Of a stretch of DNA of 64,000 bases, positions 26,105-34,773 are shown one piece after another. How positions within the stretch are numbered: position 1 is the stretch's first letter; every line of letters starts with the position of its first letter. Location: positions 930,001-994,000 of the forward strand of contig CBDHGY010000002.1 of NCBI GenBank assembly GCA_965263325.1, read 5' to 3'. This DNA comes from CBDHGY01 sp965263325. GTDB lineage: Bacteria; Pseudomonadota; Alphaproteobacteria; Caulobacterales; Hyphomonadaceae. The notes under the pieces were generated by a model. It worked only from the letters and a program-made list of their open reading frames with translations, did not search any database and was not told the origin of the DNA. Both the position numbers and the translations under genes were made by a program.

Positions 26105-26830
26105 TTATCGATTAACGAGACTATCGAACCAGACTTTTACGGCACTTGCTTCACGTTGGTGAGCCGCTCTTCGCGCTTCAGCTTCGGCATCAGACCCCCA
26201 GCGCGCAATCTGGTAATCCTCATCGACAAGCGTCCGCTTGAACGCTTCCGATCCATCGATCTCTCCTTGCTGCACGGCGAATGCAAGCAAAGCCGATCCG
26301 AAGAGCCCGCATGCGTAAGACAGTCCCGTCAAGCTGAAATCGTCCAGACGAAGGGCGCAAGTTCGCGCCGCATCGAGGGAGGCATCGGGCTGCGGAGATG
26401 CGATTACCCCTTCTACAGGAATGAGTGTAATTCCAAGGGCTTTCCCCGCCCAAATTCGAATGGGCGTCCAAGCCGCTTCCTGCAGGTCGCGCAGATCCTG
26501 GGGCGACGCGGCCAAATGGCATAAAAGATCCGTTTGGCAATATCGCGCGAGTTCGTCCGCCATGCCGTCGCGCGTCTTTGGTGTTCGGTCTATGGCAACA
26601 TTTGCAAGGCGCGTGAGGTGCATGCTTGCAATATGTATACGTTCGTCCTGACGCTCCCATTCAGCAGCGATTTTGCCGGCTAGCGCTTCAGTTGGAAGGA
26701 TAAGCGCGGTTTTCTCCGGTGTTTTCAGTCCGCGCCCGTCGAGCTCAACCGTCCAGCCGGAGTCCAACTCTGCGATCTCGGCGCTTTTGTAAAATCGTCT
26801 GGGAAATTCAGTTGGCGAAGCATCAGTCAT
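26105..26830 (-). CDS. Atp12-family F1-ATPase assembly chaperone
   Basis: Atp12 binds the F1 alpha subunit during assembly of ATP synthase; it is found in mitochondria and alphaproteobacteria. The 241-residue protein matches the family along its length: RRFYKSAEIAEL, VELDGRGLKTPEKTALILPT, ALAGKIAAEWERQDERIHIA, the conserved MHLTRLANVAIDR, and the C-terminal GSALLAFAVQQGEIDGSEAF with its YQIARWG motif. The ATG at 26828-26830 is preferred to 26851. In related genomes this gene commonly lies near rluC and a HAD phosphatase, as it does here. Confidence 0.92.
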   Translation of the reverse strand: MTDASPTEFPRRFYKSAEIAELDSGWTVELDGRGLKTPEKTALILPTEALAGKIAAEWERQDERIHIASMHLTRLANVAIDRTPKTRDGMADELARYCQTDLLCHLAASPQDLRDLQEAAWTPIRIWAGKALGITLIPVEGVIASPQPDASLDAARTCALRLDDFSLTGLSYACGLFGSALLAFAVQQGEIDGSEAFKRTLVDEDYQIARWGSDAEAEARRAAHQREASAVKVWFDSLVNR

Positions 26831-26871
26831 GACCGGCCGCTTAGCCTGCACTCATTCCTTAAAGCAAGGCG

Positions 26872-27339
26872 TTAGTTTGCCGCCATAGCGACAGAGCCGC
26901 CGTTGAGCTCCGGTGTACGCGCATCTGCATAACTTGCGGCGTTGAGATATAGAACGTCTTCAACTTGCCGCGTGCCACGATCCATCAAGATCAGTGTCTG
27001 ACCGTACTGGATTGTTTGAAGGTGCGCCTCTTTCACATCCAGCGCAAGCAGCACCCGCATGCCGGCTCCTAAAGGCGGCACATCGCTCGGAAAGGCTTCA
27101 CCGGGCACTATCAATTTCTTCATGTCGAAGTCTGACAAGCAAACGGAGGATCCCTTCAATCCAACTTCGCAGACATCACCGGCAAGCGCAAAGTCTCGGT
27201 CGAAGGCGTGGTAGTCTGCCTCGGTAAAGGCGGCATGATACTCCACTGGCGCGGTTTCAAACGGATCGGTCTTATAAAGATAACCACCAACGCTTGCCGC
27301 TGTTATTGCGAGCGCAGCCAATTCGATCTTCCAGGTCAT
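26872..27339 (-). CDS. Unknown membrane-anchored or secreted protein
   Basis: A 155-residue protein not recognised. It starts with a short hydrophobic stretch (ELAALAITAASVGGYL) that may be a signal peptide or anchor. An acidic body follows with two Cys (GDVCEVGLKGSSVCLSDF), possibly a disulfide, so it is probably periplasmic. The ATG at 27337-27339 has GAGAG upstream and is preferred to 27351. It lies between the HAD phosphatase and atp12 on the same strand. Confidence 0.65.
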   Translation of the reverse strand: MTWKIELAALAITAASVGGYLYKTDPFETAPVEYHAAFTEADYHAFDRDFALAGDVCEVGLKGSSVCLSDFDMKKLIVPGEAFPSDVPPLGAGMRVLLALDVKEAHLQTIQYGQTLILMDRGTRQVEDVLYLNAASYADARTPELNGGSVAMAAN

Positions 27340-27408
27340 AAATTCTCTCAAGCCATCATGCGGAGAGATACCCCTCCGCCCCAGTATGTCCTGATTTACG
27401 ACACGTCT

Positions 27409-28092
27409 CTAAATTTGAGGTTTGATTGGTCTGAAAGATTTCAGCTTCGCGTTAAGGTCTGTGAAACTCTCATACACGGCGTGGGCACCGGCATTTTCGA
27501 GTTCGGACCGGTTTCCAAAACCCCACGAAACGCCAAACGCCGTTATCCCAGCCGACCGCGCCATGCGCATGTCATGCACTGCGTCTCCAATCATCAGGGC
27601 TTGCGTGGATTCCGCGCCCACCGCAGACATCGCTTCCAGGCACATAAAAGGGCTGGGCTTGCCGGGTCCATCATCTGCGCACCAAATGGTATCGAAGTAT
27701 TTTTCGAGATCATGGGTGCTGAAGATCGCATCTAGCCCGCGGCGAGACTTTCCTGTCGCAATCGCCAGCAGCCAGTTGTCATTTGCCAAGGCCTCAATCG
27801 CATCGACCGCACCAGGATAAAGCGCCTCGACAAATCCCGGCCGCGAGCGATGCGCCACAAAGGCTTCCTTGTAAGATCGGCATAAATCGTGGACCTTTTC
27901 GGAATCTACGCCCTGCCCTGCGATTTCGGCAATGGCGTCGAACAAGTCCAGACCAACGATTTTCCGCGTTCGTTCATAACCAGGAGCTGGCAAGCCATGG
28001 GCCTCAAACGCGCGGTCCATACATTCAGAAATCGTCGTGCGGCTGTCGACGATGGTTCCATCCACATCCCAAATGGCAAGCTTCAAACTCAT
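27409..28092 (-). CDS. HAD-family phosphatase, phosphoglycolate phosphatase-like
   Basis: A 227-residue cytosolic HAD hydrolase. Motif I is WDVDGTIVDS (nucleophile Asp about residue 9 and Asp11), motif II the Thr in LLAIATGKSRRGL, motif III the Lys in GKPSPFMCLEAM, and motif IV MIGDAVHDMRMARSAG. The helical cap after motif I is of subclass I type, as in phosphoglycolate phosphatases, though the substrate is not fixed by sequence. It overlaps the end of the upstream TPR-dioxygenase gene by 4 bases, implying coupled translation. Confidence 0.88.
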   Translation of the reverse strand: MSLKLAIWDVDGTIVDSRTTISECMDRAFEAHGLPAPGYERTRKIVGLDLFDAIAEIAGQGVDSEKVHDLCRSYKEAFVAHRSRPGFVEALYPGAVDAIEALANDNWLLAIATGKSRRGLDAIFSTHDLEKYFDTIWCADDGPGKPSPFMCLEAMSAVGAESTQALMIGDAVHDMRMARSAGITAFGVSWGFGNRSELENAGAHAVYESFTDLNAKLKSFRPIKPQI

Positions 28093-29450
28093 GCTGGAAT
28101 GATATCAAACGGGGCAGTCACGCGTGAAGAGCCCTCATCGATTGGCGTGGTGCCGTGCCACAAATAAGATGGAAACAGGACAAGCGTGCCGGCCTTTGGC
28201 TGGATCCACTTCAATGGCGGGCTCGGAGGTATCGTTGGATATGGCGGTTCGGCGAATTTGATCCAGCCAGCTCGGCGCGCTTCATCCGTTGTCTCATCTG
28301 GCACTGAGACATAGTAAGCAGAGCTTATCCAGCCATCCGAGTGCACATGGTTCACATGGTTGCCGCCGCCGTGGAGCTTGACGGACCAGCTCCCAGCAAA
28401 CTGGTAATTGCCTGTATTGCGACGTGTGAGCGGGTGGCTGGGATCATTTCCGATATATCGCAAATATTGACGTATCGGTGCATCCAGCGCTGCGAGGTAA
28501 GCCTTCACCACGGGGTCATCGACGCTCGTCAACCCTCGCGACGTTTGAATGCCGCCGCGCAGGGACTGTCCAAGAGGGTGGGCATCATAAGGCTGGTACT
28601 TCGCCAAGGTCTCAGCAAGCGCTGAGTTAAACGTTTCAATACTCTCAAAGCTCGGCGGTACAGGCAGCTCAAATGCGCGGACATACATATTCAGATTAAG
28701 GAGTTCATTGAACCGGCGATCACCGCTCAGCCGCAACGCGGTCGACTCATCTGCGAGCCAGCGTTGATTGAGAGGATCTGCGCGGCGCATAATGTTGACG
28801 GCTTCCATCGCATCTGCAGCTTTTCCCTGCATCAGCAAGGCCGTGATCAGGTGACCAACCGCGACAGGAAATCCCGGCTGCAACGTTAGCGCGCGGACAG
28901 CTGCAGCTTCAGCGGCAGGCGCATTGCCAAGATCCAGCTGAATGCTTGCCTCGATTGTGTGGCGCTCCAATCCTTCAGGCGCATTTATCAGTAGGGCAAG
29001 CGCACCCTCCGGCTGACCGGCTTCTCTCAATATATCAGCAGCCGCCGCAGCAAACTCCGGCTTTAGAGCAATTGAGTTCAGACGCGCTTCGAACGAAATA
29101 AACTCTCCCCGCATCCAGGCGATACCAGCAAGCAAACGAAGCGTGGTGATATCCGGTTTCACCTGCCAGACCGTCTCAAGGTCTGTAACGCCCTCGGCAG
29201 TGCGCCCAGAGATGAGTCTGGATTTCCCGCGCATAAAACGGATAGCCGTATTTTTGGGGCGTTCTGTCAGAAGCGCATCGAAGGTTGCCTCAGCCTCATC
29301 CACTTCGCCTATTTCAAGCTGGGCAATCGCGCGGCCATATCGCGCTTTTAAGGATGATTTTTCCGGTTCGTTTAGCGCGTCAAAAGCTTGGCGCGCGGCC
29401 ATCCAGTCTTTGCGGTCAAGTGCTGCCTGCGCAGTTTGTAAGCTACTCAT
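28089..29450 (-). CDS. TPR protein with C-terminal 2-oxoglutarate/Fe(II) dioxygenase-like domain
   Basis: A 453-residue protein whose first 250 residues are tetratricopeptide-like helical repeats (for example LEIGEVDEAEATFDALLTERPKN and LQPGFPVAVGHLITALLMQG). The last 110 residues match putative 2OG-Fe(II) oxygenases. The iron ligands are His and Asp in NHVNHVHSDGW (about 365-375) and His in YLWHGTTP (about 433), and the Arg in SSRVTAPFD would bind 2-oxoglutarate. Such fusions are thought to hydroxylate proteins or small molecules, but no target is evident. It overlaps the stop of rluC by 1 base and the start of the HAD gene by 4. Confidence 0.85.
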   Translation of the reverse strand: MSSLQTAQAALDRKDWMAARQAFDALNEPEKSSLKARYGRAIAQLEIGEVDEAEATFDALLTERPKNTAIRFMRGKSRLISGRTAEGVTDLETVWQVKPDITTLRLLAGIAWMRGEFISFEARLNSIALKPEFAAAAADILREAGQPEGALALLINAPEGLERHTIEASIQLDLGNAPAAEAAAVRALTLQPGFPVAVGHLITALLMQGKAADAMEAVNIMRRADPLNQRWLADESTALRLSGDRRFNELLNLNMYVRAFELPVPPSFESIETFNSALAETLAKYQPYDAHPLGQSLRGGIQTSRGLTSVDDPVVKAYLAALDAPIRQYLRYIGNDPSHPLTRRNTGNYQFAGSWSVKLHGGGNHVNHVHSDGWISSAYYVSVPDETTDEARRAGWIKFAEPPYPTIPPSPPLKWIQPKAGTLVLFPSYLWHGTTPIDEGSSRVTAPFDIIPA

Positions 29451-30442
29451 TAAAACATACTCTGCGGATCTTGCCCCGCTTCCCTTTCGTCAAATCCCAA
29501 AGCGTCAAATGTCTCACGCATATGCGGCGGTAAGGGTGCCTCAATCGTTAATGGCTTGCCATGCTCTCGCGGAATAATGAGCGCGCGCGCATGAAGATGC
29601 AAACCGTGACCAACTCCGCTTGGTGCTTCGCGCGCCGTTGCATATTTTTTGTCACCCAGAATGGATGTTTCAATTTCCAACATATGAAAACGCAGTTGGT
29701 GTGTTCGCCCGGTAAGCGGGCGCAACGCGACCCAGGCTGCGCGGCGGGCAGCAGTCGAAATAACGGCGTAATCAGTTACGGCGTGACGCGCACCATCTTC
29801 GCCTTGATGCGCCGGGATCATCATTTCGCGGTCAGCGCCCAACGCCCCGCCCGTGCCTTTACGCATCCAACTCCGGATTTGCCCAGCCGGCGGATTGGGC
29901 ACGCGAACTGTGACAGCCCAATATACTTTCTGCATTTCCCTGCCGCGAAACAACTCGCCCAATCGGGCCGTCGCCGCAGGCGTCTTCCCCACGAGCAAAA
30001 CGCCGGACGTATCTTTATCGAGCCGGTGGACGAGTTTCGGCTTCGCGCCGTCCTTACCGCTGAGCGCACCCAGCATACCATCGATATGGCGCTTCATTTT
30101 TGAACCACCTTGAACGGCTATTCCTGCAGGCTTGTTGAGGGCAATCATTTCATCATCCTCATAGAGGACGAGGTCTTTCATGAACCGGCGATCTTCTTCA
30201 CTGGCAGACGTATCCCGGCGCTCAGATTTTGCCTGCGCGCGAACGGGGGGAAGCCGCACTTCCTGACCCGCCTCCAGCCGCGTATTGGATTTAGCTCGCG
30301 CGCCATCGACACGAATTTGCCCGGTGCGCAAGAGCTTCTCTATCTGGCCCTGCGTGATCTGAAGTCTGCGCTTGATCCACTTATCAAGACGCACGCCCTC
30401 TTCTTTTACAGAGACAGTTTCCAATATGACCTGATCACTCAT
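29450..30442 (-). CDS. rluC: 23S rRNA pseudouridine synthase, RluC family
   Basis: An enzyme that isomerises uridines of 23S rRNA. It begins with an S4 RNA-binding domain (VRLDKWIKRRLQITQGQIEKLL, IRVDGARAKSNTRLEAGQEV). The synthase domain follows, with the catalytic Asp in KLVHRLDKDTSGVLLVGKT and the conserved RPLTGRTHQLRFHM. The ATG at 30440-30442 was chosen because it overlaps the crcB stop (ATGA) and gives the normal length of about 330 residues; a start at 30628 would add an unrelated 62-residue leader lying over crcB. RluC is the best fit, though RluD-type specificity cannot be excluded. Confidence 0.92.
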   Translation of the reverse strand: MSDQVILETVSVKEEGVRLDKWIKRRLQITQGQIEKLLRTGQIRVDGARAKSNTRLEAGQEVRLPPVRAQAKSERRDTSASEEDRRFMKDLVLYEDDEMIALNKPAGIAVQGGSKMKRHIDGMLGALSGKDGAKPKLVHRLDKDTSGVLLVGKTPAATARLGELFRGREMQKVYWAVTVRVPNPPAGQIRSWMRKGTGGALGADREMMIPAHQGEDGARHAVTDYAVISTAARRAAWVALRPLTGRTHQLRFHMLEIETSILGDKKYATAREAPSGVGHGLHLHARALIIPREHGKPLTIEAPLPPHMRETFDALGFDEREAGQDPQSMF

Positions 30443-30816
30443 GCCGCAAACACACTTCGCCCAATGACAAGTCCAAGAAACAGAAACCCAACGGCACATA
30501 TCACCGAGCCGCCAACATAGACCGCTGCTTTTGCCAGCTGTCCTTGCTCGATCATGTGCACCACTTGAAGAGAAAACGACGAGAACGTTGTGAACCCGCC
30601 AAACACACCAACGCACAAAAAGAGCCAAACGGCATTTTCATTGTTGCCAGAGCGCCCCGCCAGCCATCCCATCACAAGACCCATAAGCAAAGACCCGACG
30701 ACATTGGCGGTGAAGATTGCCAGCACGCCGCTGCTTTTGCCAAGCGATACGCTGAGCCCATGGCGCGCCGCTGCACCAATGCCGCCGCCGGCAGCCACAA
30801 GAAGAAATCCGTTCAT
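30439..30816 (-). CDS. crcB: Fluoride channel CrcB (Fluc)
   Basis: A 125-residue inner-membrane protein of the Fluc family, which exports fluoride as a dual-topology dimer. Four hydrophobic helices are visible, with the family motifs GGGIGAAARHGLS near the N-terminus, FTANVVGSLLMG in helix 2 and the GGFTTFSSFSLQ phenylalanine track in helix 3. Its stop overlaps the rluC start by 4 bases. I saw no fluoride riboswitch upstream. Confidence 0.95.
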   Translation of the reverse strand: MNGFLLVAAGGGIGAAARHGLSVSLGKSSGVLAIFTANVVGSLLMGLVMGWLAGRSGNNENAVWLFLCVGVFGGFTTFSSFSLQVVHMIEQGQLAKAAVYVGGSVICAVGFLFLGLVIGRSVFAA

Positions 30817-30864
30817 ATTCGGTCGTATAGGCTGCGTTTCAGGCTCAGACCAGTGCGCGTACGC

Positions 30865-31857
30865 CTAACTCAAATAAAATACCAAAACTGCGAGCCCGAG
30901 AAACAACATCCCCCAAACTGCGAAGTTAATCTTCACAGATTTCGCTGCTGCTTTCTGTTCTAACCATGTGCGGGGTCGGACGCCTTTCCAGACAAACACG
31001 ATTTGCGCAGAAAGAATGGTACAGACAACATTTACCGCCAACAAAACAAGCGCATTCAGGCCATTCGTTATATCGCCCGATCCAAAAAACATCGCTGACG
31101 CCACAGATGGAGGCAGCAACGCAACGGCAACCATGACGCCGACTAGGGCGGACGATACACCCGTTGTGAGAGACAAAGCCGCGGCAGCACCTGAAGCAAG
31201 CGCCAGGCTAATCATCTCTGGACCAACAATTGCCCGGCCAAGCAGTTCAGTGCTTTCGATATTAATCGGAAAGAAGGGGGTGAGCACGAATGCGAACGCG
31301 AACCCGATTGCGAACCCAAACAAGGACGTGCGCCCGGCTTTTACCATTAAATCTGTGTCGCCAAGTGCAGCGCCAACTGAGAAACCAAGAATTGGACCAA
31401 GCAAAGGGGCAATAACCATCGCTGCAATCACAATCGCTACGCTGTCGCTATTTAGGCCGATCGCCGCGACGATTGCCGACAGAACCGTGAGCACGGCAAA
31501 ATCGATGTCAAACCCGCTACCTTTTTCCACCGATTGGTAGAGCCCTTCGCGAAAAGCTGTTTCCTTCTTTTTCTCTTCTTTCTTTTCTTCACTCGTTTTT
31601 TCTACTTCGCTGGCAGGGCGCGGAAGCGTTGCTTCGATCGGAACAACCGTTATCCGCCAGTCTTCTCCGGCGGACAGTAAATTTTGCAACGCGTCCACCA
31701 ATCCCTGGCACTTTTTCTGCGAAACAACGATCTCAATCGCTTGCTCATAAATTCCGTGCCCGGAGTCATTGATCCAGTCGATGGGCTCGGCTGCCTGAAC
31801 AAGCTCGACGACTGTCTCGAGCTGAGCGGAAGGAAAGCTAACTTTAACGAGTCTCAT
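30865..31857 (-). CDS. DUF389 (TIGR00341-type) membrane protein
   Basis: A 330-residue protein with an N-terminal soluble domain of about 85 residues (MRLVKVSFPSAQLETVVELV), then a highly charged linker (EKTSEEKKEEKKKETAF). The DUF389 membrane domain follows, with about six helices, including the conserved NSDSVAIVIAAMVIAPLLGP and SSALVGVMVAVALLPPSVA. The family function is not established. The ATG at 31855-31857 is preferred to a TTG at 31866. The gene overlaps the end of the RluA-like gene by 14 bases, so the pair is translationally linked. Confidence 0.88.
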   Translation of the reverse strand: MRLVKVSFPSAQLETVVELVQAAEPIDWINDSGHGIYEQAIEIVVSQKKCQGLVDALQNLLSAGEDWRITVVPIEATLPRPASEVEKTSEEKKEEKKKETAFREGLYQSVEKGSGFDIDFAVLTVLSAIVAAIGLNSDSVAIVIAAMVIAPLLGPILGFSVGAALGDTDLMVKAGRTSLFGFAIGFAFAFVLTPFFPINIESTELLGRAIVGPEMISLALASGAAAALSLTTGVSSALVGVMVAVALLPPSVASAMFFGSGDITNGLNALVLLAVNVVCTILSAQIVFVWKGVRPRTWLEQKAAAKSVKINFAVWGMLFLGLAVLVFYLS

Positions 31858-32548
31858 GGTTTCCAATCTTGAACGATTCAGGCACGGGCGTCTCTAGCCG
31901 AATGTCACCTCCGGCCGGATACGGCAATTCCAGCTTCGCCGCATGTAGCATCAATCGGGGCGCGCTGGCTTCGTCACCGTAAATCCGGTCGCCAAGAATT
32001 GGGCAGCCAAGATGGGCCAGATGCACCCGCAGCTGATGCATTCGTCCGGTTTCAGGCCGGAGCTCCAATAAGGCTTTGCCCTCGCAGCGCTCCAGCACGC
32101 GCCAATGCGTGACAGCTGGCTTGCCCGATTTGTGGCCTGCAACAATTGTTGCGCCGCGATCTGTCTCGATGCGTGCTATCGGAAGGTCAATCGAGCCGCT
32201 GTCTTCGCTGGGAAATAAACCGCCAACCACCGCGACATAGGTCTTTTGCACCGCTCGCTTTTCGAAAGCAGTCGCAAGCGCCGTCGCTGCAGGTTTGGTC
32301 CGGCCCGCAACAATGACGCCGCTCGTGCCGGCATCGAGACGATGTACCAGACGCGGGCGCTTACCATTCGATTTTGCAAACGCCCAAAGCAGATGATCGA
32401 GATTGCGCGCCCTGTTTCCGCGCACCTGAGATGGCAAACCGGATGGTTTATTAAAAGCAAGCACGGCATCGTCTTCAAAGATGACGAGCGATCTGACATA
32501 GTCTTTGTCTTCGTCTGAAAGATGCGGGATTGGGCGATTGCGCGTCAT
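31844..32548 (-). CDS. RluA-like pseudouridine synthase without S4 domain
   Basis: A 234-residue RNA pseudouridine synthase of the RluA superfamily. It has the catalytic Asp in RLVHRLDAGTSGVIVAGRT, the KTYVAVVGG strand and the RPETGRMHQLRVHLAHLGCP motif. Unlike the rluC product in the same gene cluster it lacks the S4 domain, so it may act on tRNA or a narrower rRNA site, as RluA itself does. It overlaps the phosphotransferase gene by 4 bases at its start and the DUF389 gene at its end. Confidence 0.9.
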   Translation of the reverse strand: MTRNRPIPHLSDEDKDYVRSLVIFEDDAVLAFNKPSGLPSQVRGNRARNLDHLLWAFAKSNGKRPRLVHRLDAGTSGVIVAGRTKPAATALATAFEKRAVQKTYVAVVGGLFPSEDSGSIDLPIARIETDRGATIVAGHKSGKPAVTHWRVLERCEGKALLELRPETGRMHQLRVHLAHLGCPILGDRIYGDEASAPRLMLHAAKLELPYPAGGDIRLETPVPESFKIGNHETR

Positions 32549-33432
32549 GCAAAGTCTCCAAGCACGCGGCCGATTGTGCGTTTAGACATGCCTTTGGGCA
32601 CGTCGCGATCTTTATTGTAGGCGAGAAAAATAGCCGCGATGGAGAGCGCCCACCCTGCGCCGCGCAAACGCTCAGCTTCGCATGCGCGCATCGCATCCAA
32701 GAACACCTCGCGTGCGCCTGTCTCAAATAGCGCCCAGGCTGCTGCCAAATCGCAGGCCGCATCTCCAATACCGGACAAACCCCAATCTATCACACCGGTT
32801 AGACGTCCATTCTGTTTCAACAAGTTCCCGCCATGAATATCGCCGTGCAGCCATAGCGGTTGCGGCGCAGGCGGCGCGCCGAGACACAGCTCCCACACAC
32901 GGAGCATGGCCTGTTCGTCGAACAGGTCTGCAAGGTCATGAGCGGAGTCTTTGAATAGCGCGTTTCGCACTTCCAAGGGCATGCCCCGATAATTGTTTAC
33001 CTCGCCTGCCGCGCAATCTGGAGCTATACGCTGTCGGCGCATGGTAAGGACAAATTCTGCAAGCGATTCTGCTGCTTCGCGCATATCTTGGAGATCGGCC
33101 GTCCCCACCGGCTCGCCTGGCACCCAGCTCATCACCGACCAGGCCCAGGGATACTCCTCTCCCGGCGCGCCGAGACCAAACACAGCTGGCACATCTAGCG
33201 ACAATCCAGTGAGCCGAGAGAGCACCGCAGTCTCCCGCTCAGCCGACTGGGCCGCCCAGGGCGCTTTCGGAAACCGCGCACAATACATCTCGCCAAGACG
33301 GTAAATCTGATTATCCGTGCCCGTGCTTTCGATGGGAGTTATGGAGAATGCAGCCAGTGCTGGAAACTGCGCGGCGAGCAAACGCTGCGCTTTATTAGCA
33401 TCAACTATGTGCTCGCTTGCCCCGGCGCTCAC
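32545..33432 (-). CDS. Aminoglycoside phosphotransferase (APH)-family kinase-like protein
   Basis: A 295-residue protein with the APH fold. The N-lobe has YCARFPKAPWAAQSAERE, with a Lys and Glu suited to nucleotide binding. The Brenner motif is WLHGDIHGGNLL (catalytic Asp). The metal-binding motif is GVIDWGLSGIGDAACDLA, and RSIAAIFLAY-like sequence ends it. Members phosphorylate antibiotics, choline, sugars or other small molecules, and nothing here points to resistance. It is embedded between rarA and the RluA-like gene with 4-base overlaps on both sides. Confidence 0.88.
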   Translation of the reverse strand: MSAGASEHIVDANKAQRLLAAQFPALAAFSITPIESTGTDNQIYRLGEMYCARFPKAPWAAQSAERETAVLSRLTGLSLDVPAVFGLGAPGEEYPWAWSVMSWVPGEPVGTADLQDMREAAESLAEFVLTMRRQRIAPDCAAGEVNNYRGMPLEVRNALFKDSAHDLADLFDEQAMLRVWELCLGAPPAPQPLWLHGDIHGGNLLKQNGRLTGVIDWGLSGIGDAACDLAAAWALFETGAREVFLDAMRACEAERLRGAGWALSIAAIFLAYNKDRDVPKGMSKRTIGRVLGDFA

Positions 33433-34733
33433 TGTTTTTTTGCCCGCAGTTCAGAAAGATACTTCATACGCTCAACGATCTGTCGCTCCCGACCGGCTCC
33501 TTTTGGCTGATAAAGCGAAGGCCGCTCCATTTCATCCGGGAAGTAGTTTTGCCCGGAAAAGCTCTCTTCCTGATCGTGATCATATGCATAGCCTGCGCCA
33601 TACCCCTGATCTTTCATCATGCTTGTAGGGGCATTGAGTATGTGTTTCGGCGGCATGAGCGAGCCTGTCTCTCTCGCCAGCGCTCGAGCGCGCTTTAAGC
33701 CCACATACGACGCGTTCGATTTCGGTGCGGTCGCAAGATGGACAATCGCGTGCGCCAATGGGATCAAGCCTTCTGGCTCTCCAAGCCGCTCAAAAGCGCG
33801 GGCGGCCTCTCCCGCGACCATCATGGCTGTCGGATCAGCGAGCCCAATATCTTCGCTTGCCATAACCACCATGCGCCGCGCGAGGAAACGCGGATCTTCG
33901 CCGCCTTCGAGCATGCGCGCAAACCAGTAAAGCGCGGCGTCCGGGTCTGACCCGCGCACGGATTTATGCAGAGCTGAGATGAGATTGTAATGCTCATCTC
34001 GGGATTTATCATATGCCGGTGCACGCTTTTGCAGAGCGCTTGCAAGCGCCGCAGCATCCATTTCTTCACCCTCACCCACAAGTGAGAAGACCTGCTCGGT
34101 GAGGTTTAGCAGATAGCGCCCATCTCCGTCCGCCATATCTACCAATGCGGCCCTTGCCGCGGCATCCAGCGGTAGCGGGCGCGATACTTCTTTTTCAGCG
34201 CGTTGCAACAGTCTTTCGAGAGCTTCGTCGCCGAGGCGATTAAGCACCATCACCTGCGACCGCGACAGCAAGGCACCGTTCAGTTCAAAGCTAGGGTTTT
34301 CTGTTGTTGCGCCAACCAACGTCACAACCCCGCTTTCAACAAAGGGCAAAAATCCATCCTGCTGCGCGCGATTGAAGCGATGTATTTCGTCGACGAAGAG
34401 CAGAGTCCCTCGACCTGTAGCGCGAAGAGCCTCAGCGCGATCAAACGCCGCGCGAAGATCTTTTACGCCCGAAAAAACTGCGCTGATTGCCTCAAAGGCG
34501 AGATCCGTTTCTTCAGCCAGCAACCGCGCAATCGTTGTTTTCCCAACCCCCGGCGGCCCCCACAATATGATCGATGTGAGGTTGCCCGCTGCAAGCATGC
34601 GCACCAACGTGCCATCATTTCCAAGTAAGTGATCCTGCCCGACCACCTCAACAAGGCTTTTCGGACGCAAACGATCAGCCAGCGGCCGCGGGGCACCGTC
34701 AGATAATCCAGAAGCTGCGAATAGATCACTCAT
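33429..34733 (-). CDS. rarA: Replication-associated recombination protein RarA (MgsA)
   Basis: A 434-residue AAA+ ATPase related to the clamp loader, acting at stalled replication forks. Walker A is GPPGVGKTT (residues 59-67), Walker B LLFVDEIHRFN, sensor 1 LVGATTENPSFELNGAL. The C-terminal MgsA domain shows DPDAALYWFARMLEGGEDP, RRMVVMASEDIGLADP and YDHDQEESFSGQNYFPDE, the usual tail of the family. It heads a run of overlapping genes that leads to rluC. Confidence 0.96.
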   Translation of the reverse strand: MSDLFAASGLSDGAPRPLADRLRPKSLVEVVGQDHLLGNDGTLVRMLAAGNLTSIILWGPPGVGKTTIARLLAEETDLAFEAISAVFSGVKDLRAAFDRAEALRATGRGTLLFVDEIHRFNRAQQDGFLPFVESGVVTLVGATTENPSFELNGALLSRSQVMVLNRLGDEALERLLQRAEKEVSRPLPLDAAARAALVDMADGDGRYLLNLTEQVFSLVGEGEEMDAAALASALQKRAPAYDKSRDEHYNLISALHKSVRGSDPDAALYWFARMLEGGEDPRFLARRMVVMASEDIGLADPTAMMVAGEAARAFERLGEPEGLIPLAHAIVHLATAPKSNASYVGLKRARALARETGSLMPPKHILNAPTSMMKDQGYGAGYAYDHDQEESFSGQNYFPDEMERPSLYQPKGAGRERQIVERMKYLSELRAKKQ

Positions 34734-34773
34734 GACGCTGGTTTACTGTGAACCGGCAAGCTTTGTAAGAGTG

